Shown: positions 20,883 through 30,194 of the stretch, piece by piece
Position numbering within the stretch: the first letter of the stretch is position 1
Layout of the letters: each line of letters begins with the position of its first letter
Source of the DNA: Paraphysomonas bandaiensis
Lineage: Eukaryota; Chrysophyceae
Direction: 5' to 3'
DNA: 59,832 bases
Assembly: GCA_965644295.1 (NCBI GenBank)
Contig: CBFFRP010000551.1
Coordinates: forward strand, 1 to 59,832
The notes under the pieces: generated by a model
Database searches by the model: none
Told to the model about the DNA's origin: nothing
The model's input: only the letters and a program-made list of their open reading frames with translations
Program-made: the position numbers and the translations under genes

Positions 20883-21914
20883 TCAATAGTTACAGGCTTC
20901 GCACTGTTCTTTCCAAGTAACGGTAATATCCACTCGATTGAATAAATTGCACGCAGTTTCGGCAGTACAGCATGACCACAAAGCTTCATGTAGTTGAGCT
21001 GCAAGTGGTTTATATGCGTACATAATTCCCCACTTCTTTCTAATGTGCGCTTTGGCAAGATGGAATACGGGTTCAATTGGTGAAAAATCATAAGAATAAG
21101 GGGGGAGAAACACAACCATCACGCCGAATTCTGCACACATATTATAAATATCTATCTTCACGTGCGTCGAAGCATTATCCATGAGCAGCACACTGCGATC
21201 CCCAGGAAAAGGGTTCATGTGGGGAAAGATGTCATGTTCTAGGGCATCTAGAAATGTATTATGATCAACATTTTCTTCGTGTACAGTAACAGCAAAAACT
21301 CCTTCGATAGACATTGCAGCAATGGCACAACAACTAACTTGGGGATTGAAGTGGCCTATAACATCACCACTCACGAAGGCAGGGTAGCCATGTGGTGAAC
21401 GCCCATATCGGCGTAGAACTTCTGCCGGCTTGAGATGTGATTCGTCCACAACAGCATAGCAGCGAGCTGGAATTTCATCCAATGATCGGGCCAAATTATT
21501 CTTATAGTAACGCCTCAAGCCCTCATTTCTGTTGTGGGAAATTCTTTGACAAACTTTTACGGTATAGCCCTCAGTGTTCATGGCATGCTTCATTTGGTGC
21601 TCCAAGTACGCCACGCCGTACACATTAAAAACCTTTTCGCATAATTCTTCGTTGGAATAAGTTGAATTTTCTGCCAGCAACTCTTTAACAAAATTGATAT
21701 GCTCGAGTGAAATGACAGTGTGGTGCGAATGGTGTGAAGACTCTGGTTTAACTGATCCAGTGTCCAGATATTTGTCCAACCACCTTCTAACTGTGCTTTG
21801 GGACACATCGTATTTCTCGTATATATGATCTAGTGATGCGGCCACAGAATTTGTGATTTCCAGAGAGTGATCAAACACATCCAAAATTAAAAGACGGAAA
21901 GCCTCGGAATACAT
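20883..21914 (-). CDS. Tc1/mariner-IS630-type DDE transposase (343 aa)
   Basis: The N-terminal half contains helix-turn-helix segments (IYEKYDVSQSTVRRWLDKYL, then a second winged-helix-like part around YSNEELCEKVFNVYGV). The catalytic part has YAVVDESHLKP (first Asp), VLLMDNASTHVK (second Asp) and LPPYSYDFSPIEPVFHLAK (Glu), with 34 residues between the second Asp and the Glu, as in Tc1-type enzymes. The length of about 340 aa is normal and the frame is intact. The start ATG lies 11 nt inside the right TIR, so the TIR is its upstream region. Expected activity is cut-and-paste at TA dinucleotides, which fits the flanking TA. The element looks potentially autonomous. Confidence 0.9.
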   Translation of the reverse strand: MYSEAFRLLILDVFDHSLEITNSVAASLDHIYEKYDVSQSTVRRWLDKYLDTGSVKPESSHHSHHTVISLEHINFVKELLAENSTYSNEELCEKVFNVYGVAYLEHQMKHAMNTEGYTVKVCQRISHNRNEGLRRYYKNNLARSLDEIPARCYAVVDESHLKPAEVLRRYGRSPHGYPAFVSGDVIGHFNPQVSCCAIAAMSIEGVFAVTVHEENVDHNTFLDALEHDIFPHMNPFPGDRSVLLMDNASTHVKIDIYNMCAEFGVMVVFLPPYSYDFSPIEPVFHLAKAHIRKKWGIMYAYKPLAAQLHEALWSCCTAETACNLFNRVDITVTWKEQCEACNY

Positions 21915-21924
21915 GTAAATATGG

Positions 21925-22122
21925 TGCTGCGAATGACAAACATGTGAGAGAAGGTTGCTTCAACACATTGTAGAAGAAATCACCTTGATTTGCAGTGCTA
22001 ATCATGGTAATTGTGGGTTTATGGTACTGTTTAATGTAGGTGAGCAAGTTTTGTAATCGCGATCAAAGAAGATTGAAGAAGAGAGAAAAAAAAGTTTTTT
22101 TCACACCCGCTCTCCCTCACAA
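21925..22122 (-). repeat. Right terminal inverted repeat (198 bp)
   Basis: This is the reverse complement of 18648-18845. The outer end is followed by the TA of the interrupted CATA tract, and the inner edge lies 11 nt from the transposase start. Confidence 0.95.
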
Positions 22123-22152
22123 TACATACATACATACATACATACATACATA

Positions 22153-22410
22153 CACATAGAGCACCATGGATGGGAAATATCCACACACCGGGCACAACAA
22201 AAACAGACATTCTTTTATGAAAAAAAGTTCACCTGGCAAAAACTCCCAGGTTTCTAGATGATCAATATACTGTATATTATATACTCCAACAACGAAAAAG
22301 GGCGATTTTTAGATTTTTGCCTAGTCGTCTTTTTCCCACTCACGCTGGGGCCATTTCTTGGAAACAAGAGAAAGAAAGTGTCACTCATCATCACCACTCA
22401 CTCTTCCCCT
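22153..22410. repeat. Duplicated 5' flank of ankyrin genes, copy B
   Basis: This matches 12785-13060 and 28668-28900. Removing the transposon at 18648-22122 places this flank next to the CATA tract of ankyrin gene B, as in the other two copies. Confidence 0.9.
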
Positions 22411-22524
22411 ACGATCTTTTAATGTTTTCAAGCACGATCTCAAGCAAGAAGGCATGAAACAAACAAAAACAGCAGAAAGCTCCCTACGCCCTTCTCTGCA
22501 TCGGCAGTCAACATCATATTTTTT

Positions 22525-22660
22525 CGTAAATATATTGAAGCAAATATTCTTTATATTACTGAAGTGTAACTACGGGTGGAATACAGATAATTGTTGTCTC
22601 AATAATAGAGGCATCTTGGAACAAAAACATACAAAGGATGCCGATACGCCTTGTGCTGGT
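22525..22660 (-). repeat. Inverted repeat partner of 13149-13275
   Basis: The reverse complement reads ggcatcctttgtatgttttt and gagacaacaattatctgtat, as at 13149-13275. This copy lies on the other side of a sequence unrelated to flank A. Confidence 0.8.
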
Positions 22661-23535
22661 TTTAGAGTGTAAGACGACGGCCCTCGTATCACTGTACGTG
22701 AAGCAGTTTTCTAGATTAATGACAACACCGCATATAGCTATACATTCCCACTGTATCTGTAGTGTATGACGTGCATGTCAATACTTATGATTGAAACTGT
22801 CCTAATACACTGTTTTGTTGCTCCTGTATCGTAGATCGGTCAGTCATATAGTAGCGAACAGGAGTCGGAACGTAATCAAGTCGCATTGCTGTAAAGTAAA
22901 GTAAAGATGTGATCTCTTGTTGCGCCATGACTGCTAGGCTCATCTTACACTGAGAAACAATAGTGTATCACGTGTATTGGTTGCACATTGTCTATATGTT
23001 GTACAGTCATACTGCTGCTACGTGTGTTAGCTGAGTGAATATAGTATGCTCAGGCAGGGTGTACCGAGAGATAGTGTATGACGTGTATTGGTTGTGTGAT
23101 GGCAATGGGGTGAACTACAGTTCAATGTGTGTGGTAGTGATAAATATTCATGGACTTGGTGTGTGTTGTTCATAGGGAAATATTATTCAACCTAGTCAAA
23201 TTGGTTGAATTACCTAGTCACACTACTTTTGGTGGAATAACCTAGTCAAAGTAATAAATGATTCAACCTAGTCATTTTTAGTTATAAACCTAGTCATAAA
23301 ATGTACTCGCATATAACTACGCATTAAAGAACAATGAAGTCACACAGCAGGTAAAAAGTGAAACCAACGCAGCACAGATCAGGTCAAAGCAGAGTTAGAG
23401 TATACAACAAGAGATATTTCATAGTAGCATAGACAGAACTCCACCGCTCAAGTAGCATAAACAGGAATAATCTCTGCTTCGTTCTCTGAACAGAATATCC
23501 ATATATTTCTTCAAGTTCCCTTCTAACCAAACGTC
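22661..23535. other. Intergenic, with a cluster of acctagtca motifs
   Basis: No gene is seen. Five copies of acctagtca occur at about 23190, 23211, 23239, 23265 and 23287, all on the plus strand and 21-28 bp apart. Confidence 0.5.
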
Positions 23536-23867
23536 ATGAAATCTTGCCGTCTGGGGGGTTATCAGTGTCACTTATATTTATATCAATTACAATGCACAGA
23601 TATCATGACAACTAAACAACATACTCAAATGATTGGTTACGAAACCAAAACGTCTTGGAAGGATTTGCAGTTCGTTCAATATATCGTAGCTGAAAGATTC
23701 TGCCTGTCCAAGATACTTGCTCCCCACCATAGGAAGTATTACTGGCTCGGAGAGCATCTAAACACACCTACCAACATCAATAAGAAGTATACATTATACT
23801 GCTGACATCTACACTTATTTCGCTCATCATGATGATCGATGGTGGGTTGATAGTGGTAGTATGAGGG

Positions 23868-25425
23868 ATGAGGGCAGATAACGTGGTTATGAAGAAGAGA
23901 GCAAGCAATCACACCGCAGCTATTAAATTTACACCTGCTGACGCATTACAGATGAGCGACACGACTGTTAGACATATCATTCAGGAGTATGACACAAATG
24001 GTCAAGAAGTGTACTGTACCCCGTGCAGTATAGCACCAACTCGAGGTACAGACAGCAAGGTCTATGTTTATGAGTACATGAAAATTCAGAAAGAGATGCT
24101 TATTTCATGTCATGACTACATTATGAATGAATTGCGGGATGGCGTAAGGCATACATATGCGGACCTGCATCGGTATCTCGAGAACCAATTTGACATCAAA
24201 GTGTACGCCGCTTTACGAAAACGAATGTGTTTCGACTTTGATTATGTTAACGGTGTCATTCCGTATAACACAACTTCAGTACAAATAACACTGCAAGCCC
24301 GACAATTTATGCTGTTATATACTGGTACGTTATTGTTGAAGAAATTATGTTATTTTTATATACAAAAACCGATGATGATGTGCTGTGATACCGTAACATT
24401 TATTACTTGATATGGTGTGTATTAACATTAGCGTCTCAACAGATGCAGTTAAAAAGGAAAAACAAGGGGGTGCCTGCATTGCATACATGGATGAGACATG
24501 GGTGTGGAGATATCATAGCAGGAAGACTGGCATAGGACCCAAAGGAGTGACACAGCAAGGAACAAAGTCGTCTAAGGGAGATCGTTTGATAGTTGTCGAT
24601 GCAATTACTTCTGATGGGGCAATTCGTTGGCAATCAGAGAATAAAAGAGGTAAATTGTGGTCTACGTTGTGGTCCTTCCTCTATACAAAATCAGGAGACT
24701 ATCACAATGCCATCATGAATTTCGAGTTGTTTCAGAAATGGATTAACTGTTATTTTATTCCAACATGGAAGAAAAAGTATCCTGGTACCCCTTGCATTCT
24801 AGTATTGGACAATGCCCCCTACCATATGGGAGGCATGATTAACCCATATCGTCTCAGCAAGAGTGAGTGTACGCCGCATTTGCCCAAGTGTCTGCCTAGG
24901 GGGTCCCATATTACTGTCAACAGGAATGGCACGCTGCTTCAGTTTGAAGTGCCTAGGCATGGAGGGTTTCCAAATTCTCCAGCAGGTCCATCTCTCAGGG
25001 AGCTTCAAGAGGCTGTTCACGACATTCTAGCTGATTACAATCCTCGCGACTTGCTGACTTGGGTAGAATGTCGCTTTGCAGAGCTTGGTTGGGAGGTGAT
25101 ATTTACCCCACCTTACATGTGCAATTTCCAACCGATAGAACTCTACTGGGCAAACATCAAAAATAGAATTGTACGAAGGTACTTTTCTGGTAGAGACATG
25201 AATTGGATACAAGACTTCTTCAAAAAGCATTCTGTAACCATTAAGTGTAGTTCTTTGGTTAGACATGCGCATGATTGTATGAATATCTGGCTCAGACAGG
25301 ATAATTTGTTGGGTGGTGTGTATGACAATGTAACTGTACCTGACGATGACATTAGAGAGAATATACTAGCAAATAACTCTAAGTTTATGTCTGAAAGGAA
25401 TGGAAGATGTACAGAACCCATCTGA
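23868..25425 (+). CDS. DDE_3/IS630-like transposase with one intron (479 aa)
   Basis: Exon 1 is 23868-24324, the intron 24325-24442 (118 nt, GTACGT...CAACAG, phase 1), and exon 2 is 24443-25425. The join reads LYT-D-AVKKEKQGG in frame. The N-terminal part has a helix-turn-helix (FTPADALQMSDTTVRHIIQE). The catalytic blocks are ACIAYMDETWVWR (Asp 1), CILVLDNAPYHM (Asp 2) and TPPYMCNFQPIELYWANIKN (Glu). About 109 residues lie between Asp 2 and the Glu, far more than in DD34E enzymes. A long insert of this type is seen in some eukaryotic IS630-related families. The start codon is the first ATG in frame; an upstream exon is possible. The last third is duplicated at 14474. I found no clear TIRs. 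Confidence 0.8.
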
Positions 25426-25876
25426 GGTGGCTGTACACTTCACTATTCACAGGAATGGTGATATGGATTAGGGCCATATTTTGTAAGTGTAAAAATCACG
25501 AATTTTGTACTGTTAACTTATCTTAACGGTATAGTAAAACGGCTAGTAGGTAGAAGCTAAAACTATGTCTCATATATCTTTGTGACGTAAGCTTTCAGTG
25601 CATATGCTTACTTTTTAAGACTTATGTCTAGTTCTAGAAATATACTTGCTGATATTAGGAGCAGTTAATTATGAGTGAACGAACTGTAGTAAGCAAACAC
25701 GCGCTTCTGCTACATCCCATGAGTCTTAAAACTATTATAAAATCAATATTTTTTGTTGTCTCTAACCCTAATACCACAAAGAGAACAGCTTCTATAACAT
25801 TTCTACTTAAATACTGTAAATACTCCTAAATTTCACAAAATATAGTAAAATTCCTACGTTGGCATAATGTGTACTT
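25426..25876. repeat. Duplicated 3' flank of ankyrin gene C
   Basis: This is non-coding and collinear with 14669-15099. Together with the transposase end from 25234 it forms the second copy of the block seen next to ankyrin gene B. Confidence 0.9.
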
Positions 25877-28327
25877 TCAAGAAGACGAAGCACGGCAAGT
25901 ACGTGCATCCCATGGCCATAGAGGGTCCTGTGAACGCAGACAATACAGATCATCGAAGTTTCCACGCTCTGCAGCAGCCTGACAAGTCCATTCATCCCAT
26001 GGACATGGAGGGTCCTGTGAACGAAGCCACTGCAAAACATCCAAGTGTCCACGCCCTGCAGCAACAAGGCAAGTCTCTTCATCCCATGGACATGGAGGGT
26101 CCTGTGAACGAAGCCACTGCAGAACATCCAAGTGTCCACGCTTTGCAGCAACAAGGCAAGTCTCTTCATCCCATGGACATGGAGGGTCCTGTGAACGAAG
26201 CCACTGCAGAACATCCAAGAGTCCACGCTCTGCAACAACACGGCAACACCATTCATCCCATGGACAGGGAGGGTCCTGTGAACGAAGCCACTGCAGAACA
26301 TCCAAGAGTCCACGCTCTGCAACAACACGGCAACACCATTCATCCCATGGACAGGGAGGGTCCTGTGAACGAAGCCACTGCAGAACATCCAAGTGTCCAC
26401 CCTCTGCAGCAACACGGCAAGTCCATGCATCCCATGGACATGGAGGGTCCTGTGAACGAAGCCACTGCAAAACATCCAAGTGTCCACGCCCTGCAGCAAC
26501 ACGGCAAGTCCTTGCATCCCATCGACATGGAGGGTCCTGTGAACGAAGCCACTGCAGAACATCCAAGAGTCCACGCTCTGCAACAACACGGCAACACCAT
26601 TCATCCCATGGACAGGGAGGGTCCTGTGAACGAAGCCACTGCAAAACATCCAAGTGTCCACCCTCTGCAGCAACACGGCAAGTCCATGCATCCCATGGAC
26701 ATGGAGGGTCCTGTGAACGAAGCCACTGCAAAACATCCAAGTGTCCACGCCCTGCAGCAACACGGCAAGTCCTTGCATCCCATCGACATGGAGGGTCCTG
26801 TGAACGAAGCCACTGCAAAACATCCAAGTGTCCACGCTGTGCAGCAACACGGCAAGTCCTTGCATCCCATCGACATGGAGGGTCCTGTAAACGAAGCCAC
26901 TGCAGAACATCCAAGTGTCCACGCTCTGCAGCAACACGGCAAGTCCATGCATCCCATGGACAGGGAGGGTCCTGTGAACGAAGCCACTGCAGAACATCCA
27001 AGTGTCCACAAGAAGCAGCAACACGGCAAGTCTCTTCATCCCATGGACAGGGAGGGTCCTGTGAACGAAGCCACAGCAGAACATCCAAGTGGCCACCCTC
27101 TGCAGCATCACGGCAAGTCCATGCATCCCATGGACATGGAGGGTCCTGTGAACGAAGCCACTGCAGAACATTCAAGTGTCCACGCTCTGCAGCAACACGA
27201 CAAGTCCTTGCATCCCATGGACATGGAGGGTCCTGTGAACGAAGACAATACAAAACATCCAAGTGTCCACGCCCTGCAGCAACAAGGCAAGTCTCTTCAT
27301 CCCATGGACATGGAGGGTCCTGAGAACGAAGCCACTGCAAAACATCCAAGTGTCCACGCTCTGCAGCAACAAGGCAAGTCCATATATTCCATGGACAAGG
27401 AGGGTCCTGTGAACGAAGCCACTGCAAAACATCCAAGTGTCCATCCTTTGCAGCATCATAGCAAGTCCATTCATCCCATGGACAGGGAGGGTCCTGTGAA
27501 CGAAGCCACTGCAAAACATCCAAGTACCCACGCTCTGCAGCAACACGGCAAGTCCTTGCATCCCATGGACATGGAGGGTCCTGTGAACGAAGCCACCGCA
27601 AAACATCCAAGTGTCCACGCTCTGCAGCAGCCTGACAAGCATCTTCATCCCATGGACATGGAGGGTCCTGTGATCGAAGCCACTGCAGAATATCCAAGTG
27701 TCCACCCTCTGCAGCATCACGACAAGTATCTTCATCCCATGGACAGGGAGGGTCCTGTGAACGAAGCCACAGCAGAATATCCAAGTGTCCACCCTGTGCA
27801 GCAACACGGCAAGTCCTTTCATCCCATGGACAGGGAGGGTCCTGTAAATGAAGCAGCATCTTAACCTGCCTACCCTGCACAGCAATATCATTCCGTATAT
27901 CTGATTGGTGTAGTGGTTCCTGTGTGGTCGTATCATTGTGAAGGGCGGTATGTTTGAGATGTATGAGCTGCTGTAGTCTGCCGTGTAGTGCACAGCTATA
28001 TGAAAGCATACGCTGTGGGCAGCCCATAGACAGAGCCCATGAGACCATTGAGTTCGTCATACAGTAGTGAGATGCATGTGACTCAAGTCTCCACTCAACT
28101 CTCATCTCATCTCTGCTCTTGTCTCTGCTCTCATCTCTGCTCTTGTCTCTGCTCTTGTCTCTGCTCTTGTCTCTGCTCTTGTCTCTGCTCTTGTCTCTCA
28201 TGATATCAGTGTAAACCGTATCGTGAAATCTCCTACAAGTCATCATCGCAGGAAGGAGAGCTGAGTGTGGGATCATAGAGAAGATGAGACGCAACACATC
28301 ATCGTTAAGATCAGATATACTCGACAT
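25877..28327 (-). CDS. F-box/ankyrin-repeat protein C (816 aa, about 23 repeats)
   Basis: This has the same architecture as A and B: an F-box-like N-terminus (LNDDVLRLIFSMIP), an RDKS/RDES run that is the longest of the three, then about 23 ankyrin-type 29-aa repeats. Some neighbouring blocks within the array are themselves duplicated (the trio ending in EWCCRVVAERGLLDVLQW appears twice and then once more), showing expansion in units of several repeats. The frame is intact. A 665-codon frame on the plus strand across the same repeats is a shadow produced by the stop-free 87-bp period. The function is inferred as an SCF-type adaptor. CATA tract and flank lie upstream. Confidence 0.8.
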   Translation of the reverse strand: MSSISDLNDDVLRLIFSMIPHSALLPAMMTCRRFHDTVYTDIMRDKSRDKSRDKSRDKSRDKSRDESRDKSRDEMRVEWRLESHASHYCMTNSMVSWALSMGCPQRMLSYSCALHGRLQQLIHLKHTALHNDTTTQEPLHQSDIRNDIAVQGRQVKMLLHLQDPPCPWDERTCRVAAQGGHLDILLWLRSQDPPCPWDEDTCRDAAEGGHLDILQWLRSQDPPCPWDEDACQAAAERGHLDVLRWLRSQDPPCPWDARTCRVAAERGYLDVLQWLRSQDPPCPWDEWTCYDAAKDGHLDVLQWLRSQDPPCPWNIWTCLVAAERGHLDVLQWLRSQDPPCPWDEETCLVAAGRGHLDVLYCLRSQDPPCPWDARTCRVAAERGHLNVLQWLRSQDPPCPWDAWTCRDAAEGGHLDVLLWLRSQDPPCPWDEETCRVAASCGHLDVLQWLRSQDPPCPWDAWTCRVAAERGHLDVLQWLRLQDPPCRWDARTCRVAAQRGHLDVLQWLRSQDPPCRWDARTCRVAAGRGHLDVLQWLRSQDPPCPWDAWTCRVAAEGGHLDVLQWLRSQDPPCPWDEWCCRVVAERGLLDVLQWLRSQDPPCRWDARTCRVAAGRGHLDVLQWLRSQDPPCPWDAWTCRVAAEGGHLDVLQWLRSQDPPCPWDEWCCRVVAERGLLDVLQWLRSQDPPCPWDEWCCRVVAERGLLDVLQWLRSQDPPCPWDEETCLVAAKRGHLDVLQWLRSQDPPCPWDEETCLVAAGRGHLDVLQWLRSQDPPCPWDEWTCQAAAERGNFDDLYCLRSQDPLWPWDARTCRASSS

Positions 28328-28419
28328 GTCAACACTGATAAGTTGATGAGATTATGAGGCTAACAGAGCAGAGTGTGTATGTACAGCATACAGCAGAAGA
28401 AGATAATGAGAAGAGTTCA

Positions 28420-28663
28420 CATACATACACACACATACACACACATACATACATACATACATACATACATACATACATACATACATACATACATACATAC
28501 ATACATACATACATACATACATACATACATACATACATACATACATACATACATACATACATACATACATACATACATACATACATACATACATACATAC
28601 ATACACATACATACACACACACACATACACATACACATACATACATACATACATACATACACA
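28420..28663. repeat. (CATA)n microsatellite upstream of ankyrin gene C
   Basis: About 240 bp of CATA repeats carry CACA/CACATA interruptions near both ends. Position relative to the gene is as in A and B. Confidence 0.97.
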
Positions 28664-28667
28664 TAGA

Positions 28668-28987
28668 GCACCATGGATGGGAAATATCCACACACCGGCA
28701 CAACAAAAACAGACATTCTTTTATGAAAAAAAATCCACCTGGCAAAAACTCCCAGGTTTCTAGATGATCAATATACTGTATATTATATACTCCAACAACG
28801 AAAAAGGGTGGTTTCTAGATGTCCCACGCTGGGGCCATTTCTTGGAAACAAGAGAAAGAAAGTGTCACTCATCATCACCACTCACTATTCCTCCTACAGA
28901 ACTACGTGCCGCTCATAGGATCATACGAGATTCGGGGGGTTTTGCAGCTTTGTTTTTTTGAGCTCATGAATATCGCCGCTTTTCGAA
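28668..28987. repeat. Duplicated 5' flank of ankyrin genes, copy C
   Basis: This matches 12785-13148, with a small deletion near 28820 where copy A reads gatttttgcctagtcgcc. Similarity ends at about cgccgcttttcg. Confidence 0.9.
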
Positions 28988-29443
28988 CTGAAATCACCTC
29001 AAAACATGCCATTTTTATTGTTTTCTTTGAGTGTTTGCTCTGCTCTCAGGCTCACTACACTGATATCGATGCACTTAAAGAGTTTGAATGGATGAGAATG
29101 CATGATGTAGAGATCTATGATCAATTCAAAACAATTTCGAAGAAAAAGAAGGATCTACCCATGGTATGTGAGACCATCTTAGCCAAGAAGAAGGCAGATA
29201 ATCTCCCTGCATTCGTCATAAACACTTTCGATTTAGCGTGTGAGAAAGCGTGAACTTCCACTCCGGTTTACTATACCAGAACCTTCAGTACAGAACAGAG
29301 TATGGTCAAACTTTATGAGTATGTCTGAGAATGACATCAACACAATGGTGTCTATTTTAGAAGAAGAGAACCCTAAAGACTTCGATCTCATTGTCAATGT
29401 GTATGTCAGAGCCAGAGATAGTGAAAACTTGGGAAATACTTAA
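28988..29443 (+). pseudogene. Unrecognised coding fragment, frameshifted
   Basis: Two overlapping frames look protein-like rather than random. The first reads DIDALKEFEWMRMHDVEIYD and KTISKKKKDLPMVCETIL and ends at 29253. A second frame then continues with FTIPEPSVQNRVWSNFMSMS and ends at 29443. The switch lies near 29245. I cannot name the family. It could be a broken gene or exons with an unrecognised intron. It starts exactly where the duplicated ankyrin flank stops. Confidence 0.35.
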
Positions 29444-29766
29444 AAGTTGCAAGTATTTATGAAGGTACTAGTTGGCTAGACGCAACTGCTATTTCGCTGC
29501 CTCTGACGTCATGTATTTTAGTGATCTGCATCATGGATAAAGTGTACCAAAATGACTTAGACTTATATTATGACCGGTGACTGATAGAGATTTACTTGAC
29601 AATATTGTGTCTGATGGTTTATTAGATGCATGGATAGATATTTTAAGCAAGTATACTAATAAGTGATTAAAAGGAGATGAAATAACTTGCCCCGAAAGTT
29701 TCCAAAATGCAACAGGTGAGATAATACAGCAGTGAATGTCTGTTATTTGCAATAGGCGTGTAAGAT
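29444..29766. other. Intergenic, nothing recognised
   Basis: A short spacer between the broken coding fragment and the Copia target site. No gene is seen. Confidence 0.4.
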
Positions 29767-29771
29767 GTAAG

Positions 29772-30029
29772 AAATAAGATTTAAGGTTAGTCTTAATATT
29801 TAGTAAGAATATACTTGAAATTATTAGAGATAAAGATTGAACGATAAGGCCTAATAGTATAATAGCAAGACATGTTTGAGCAGAGCGTTAGCACCACATA
29901 CATGTGCGTATCTTGTACAGTCGCGTATCATGTATAGTTTGGTAATTATTCAGTCTATTTGGTATTTCATTGTATATGTGTGTTGTATTCACGCGTTAAG
30001 AGATATACGTGAATCAATGACTCCTAATA
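29772..30029 (-). repeat. 3' LTR of the Copia element
   Basis: It matches 35145-35402 base for base as far as I can see. It is preceded by GTAAG and followed on the internal side by the polypurine tract. Confidence 0.95.
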
Positions 30030-30042
30030 CTCCCCCTCAATG
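30030..30042 (-). other. Polypurine tract of the Copia element
   Basis: The minus strand reads TTGAGGGGGAG directly before the 3' LTR, the expected site of plus-strand priming. Confidence 0.75.
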
Positions 30043-30194
30043 AAATAATCATATGACGTATACATAGATATACGGATATAGGTGTATATATTTGGAGATA
30101 GTTCTACTGAGGGTAAAACCCACGAGTGCAATCACAGATTGTGGATTACACTGATGTCAACATACAGCATACTCGTGGGAAACTCCGTAGATCT

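Larger units (their letters stand above)
18648..22122. mobile_element. Tc1/mariner-IS630-type transposon with two genes (3475 bp)
   Basis: Terminal inverted repeats of 198 bp (18648-18845 and 21925-22122) begin TTGTGAGGGAGAGCGGG and appear to differ at only one site. A TA dinucleotide flanks each end, the target duplication of the IS630/Tc1/mariner superfamily, and the host site is a CATA microsatellite. Inside are two convergent genes: a DD34E-type transposase on the minus strand (20883-21914) and an unknown spliced gene on the plus strand (18827 to about 20528). Typical Tc1/mariner elements carry only the transposase and usually shorter TIRs. The near-perfect TIRs indicate a recent insertion. 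Confidence 0.92.

Noticed and set aside
23536-23805. 89-codon ORF upstream of the spliced transposase, as a possible first exon
   Set aside because: No helix-turn-helix or transposase character, and no obvious splice link; left unannotated.
25867-27864. 665-codon plus-strand frame and similar long frames opposite the ankyrin genes
   Set aside because: The 87-bp unit is a multiple of three and lacks stops in most frames, so shadows are expected. Only the minus-strand frame has an F-box N-terminus and ankyrin-like repeats.
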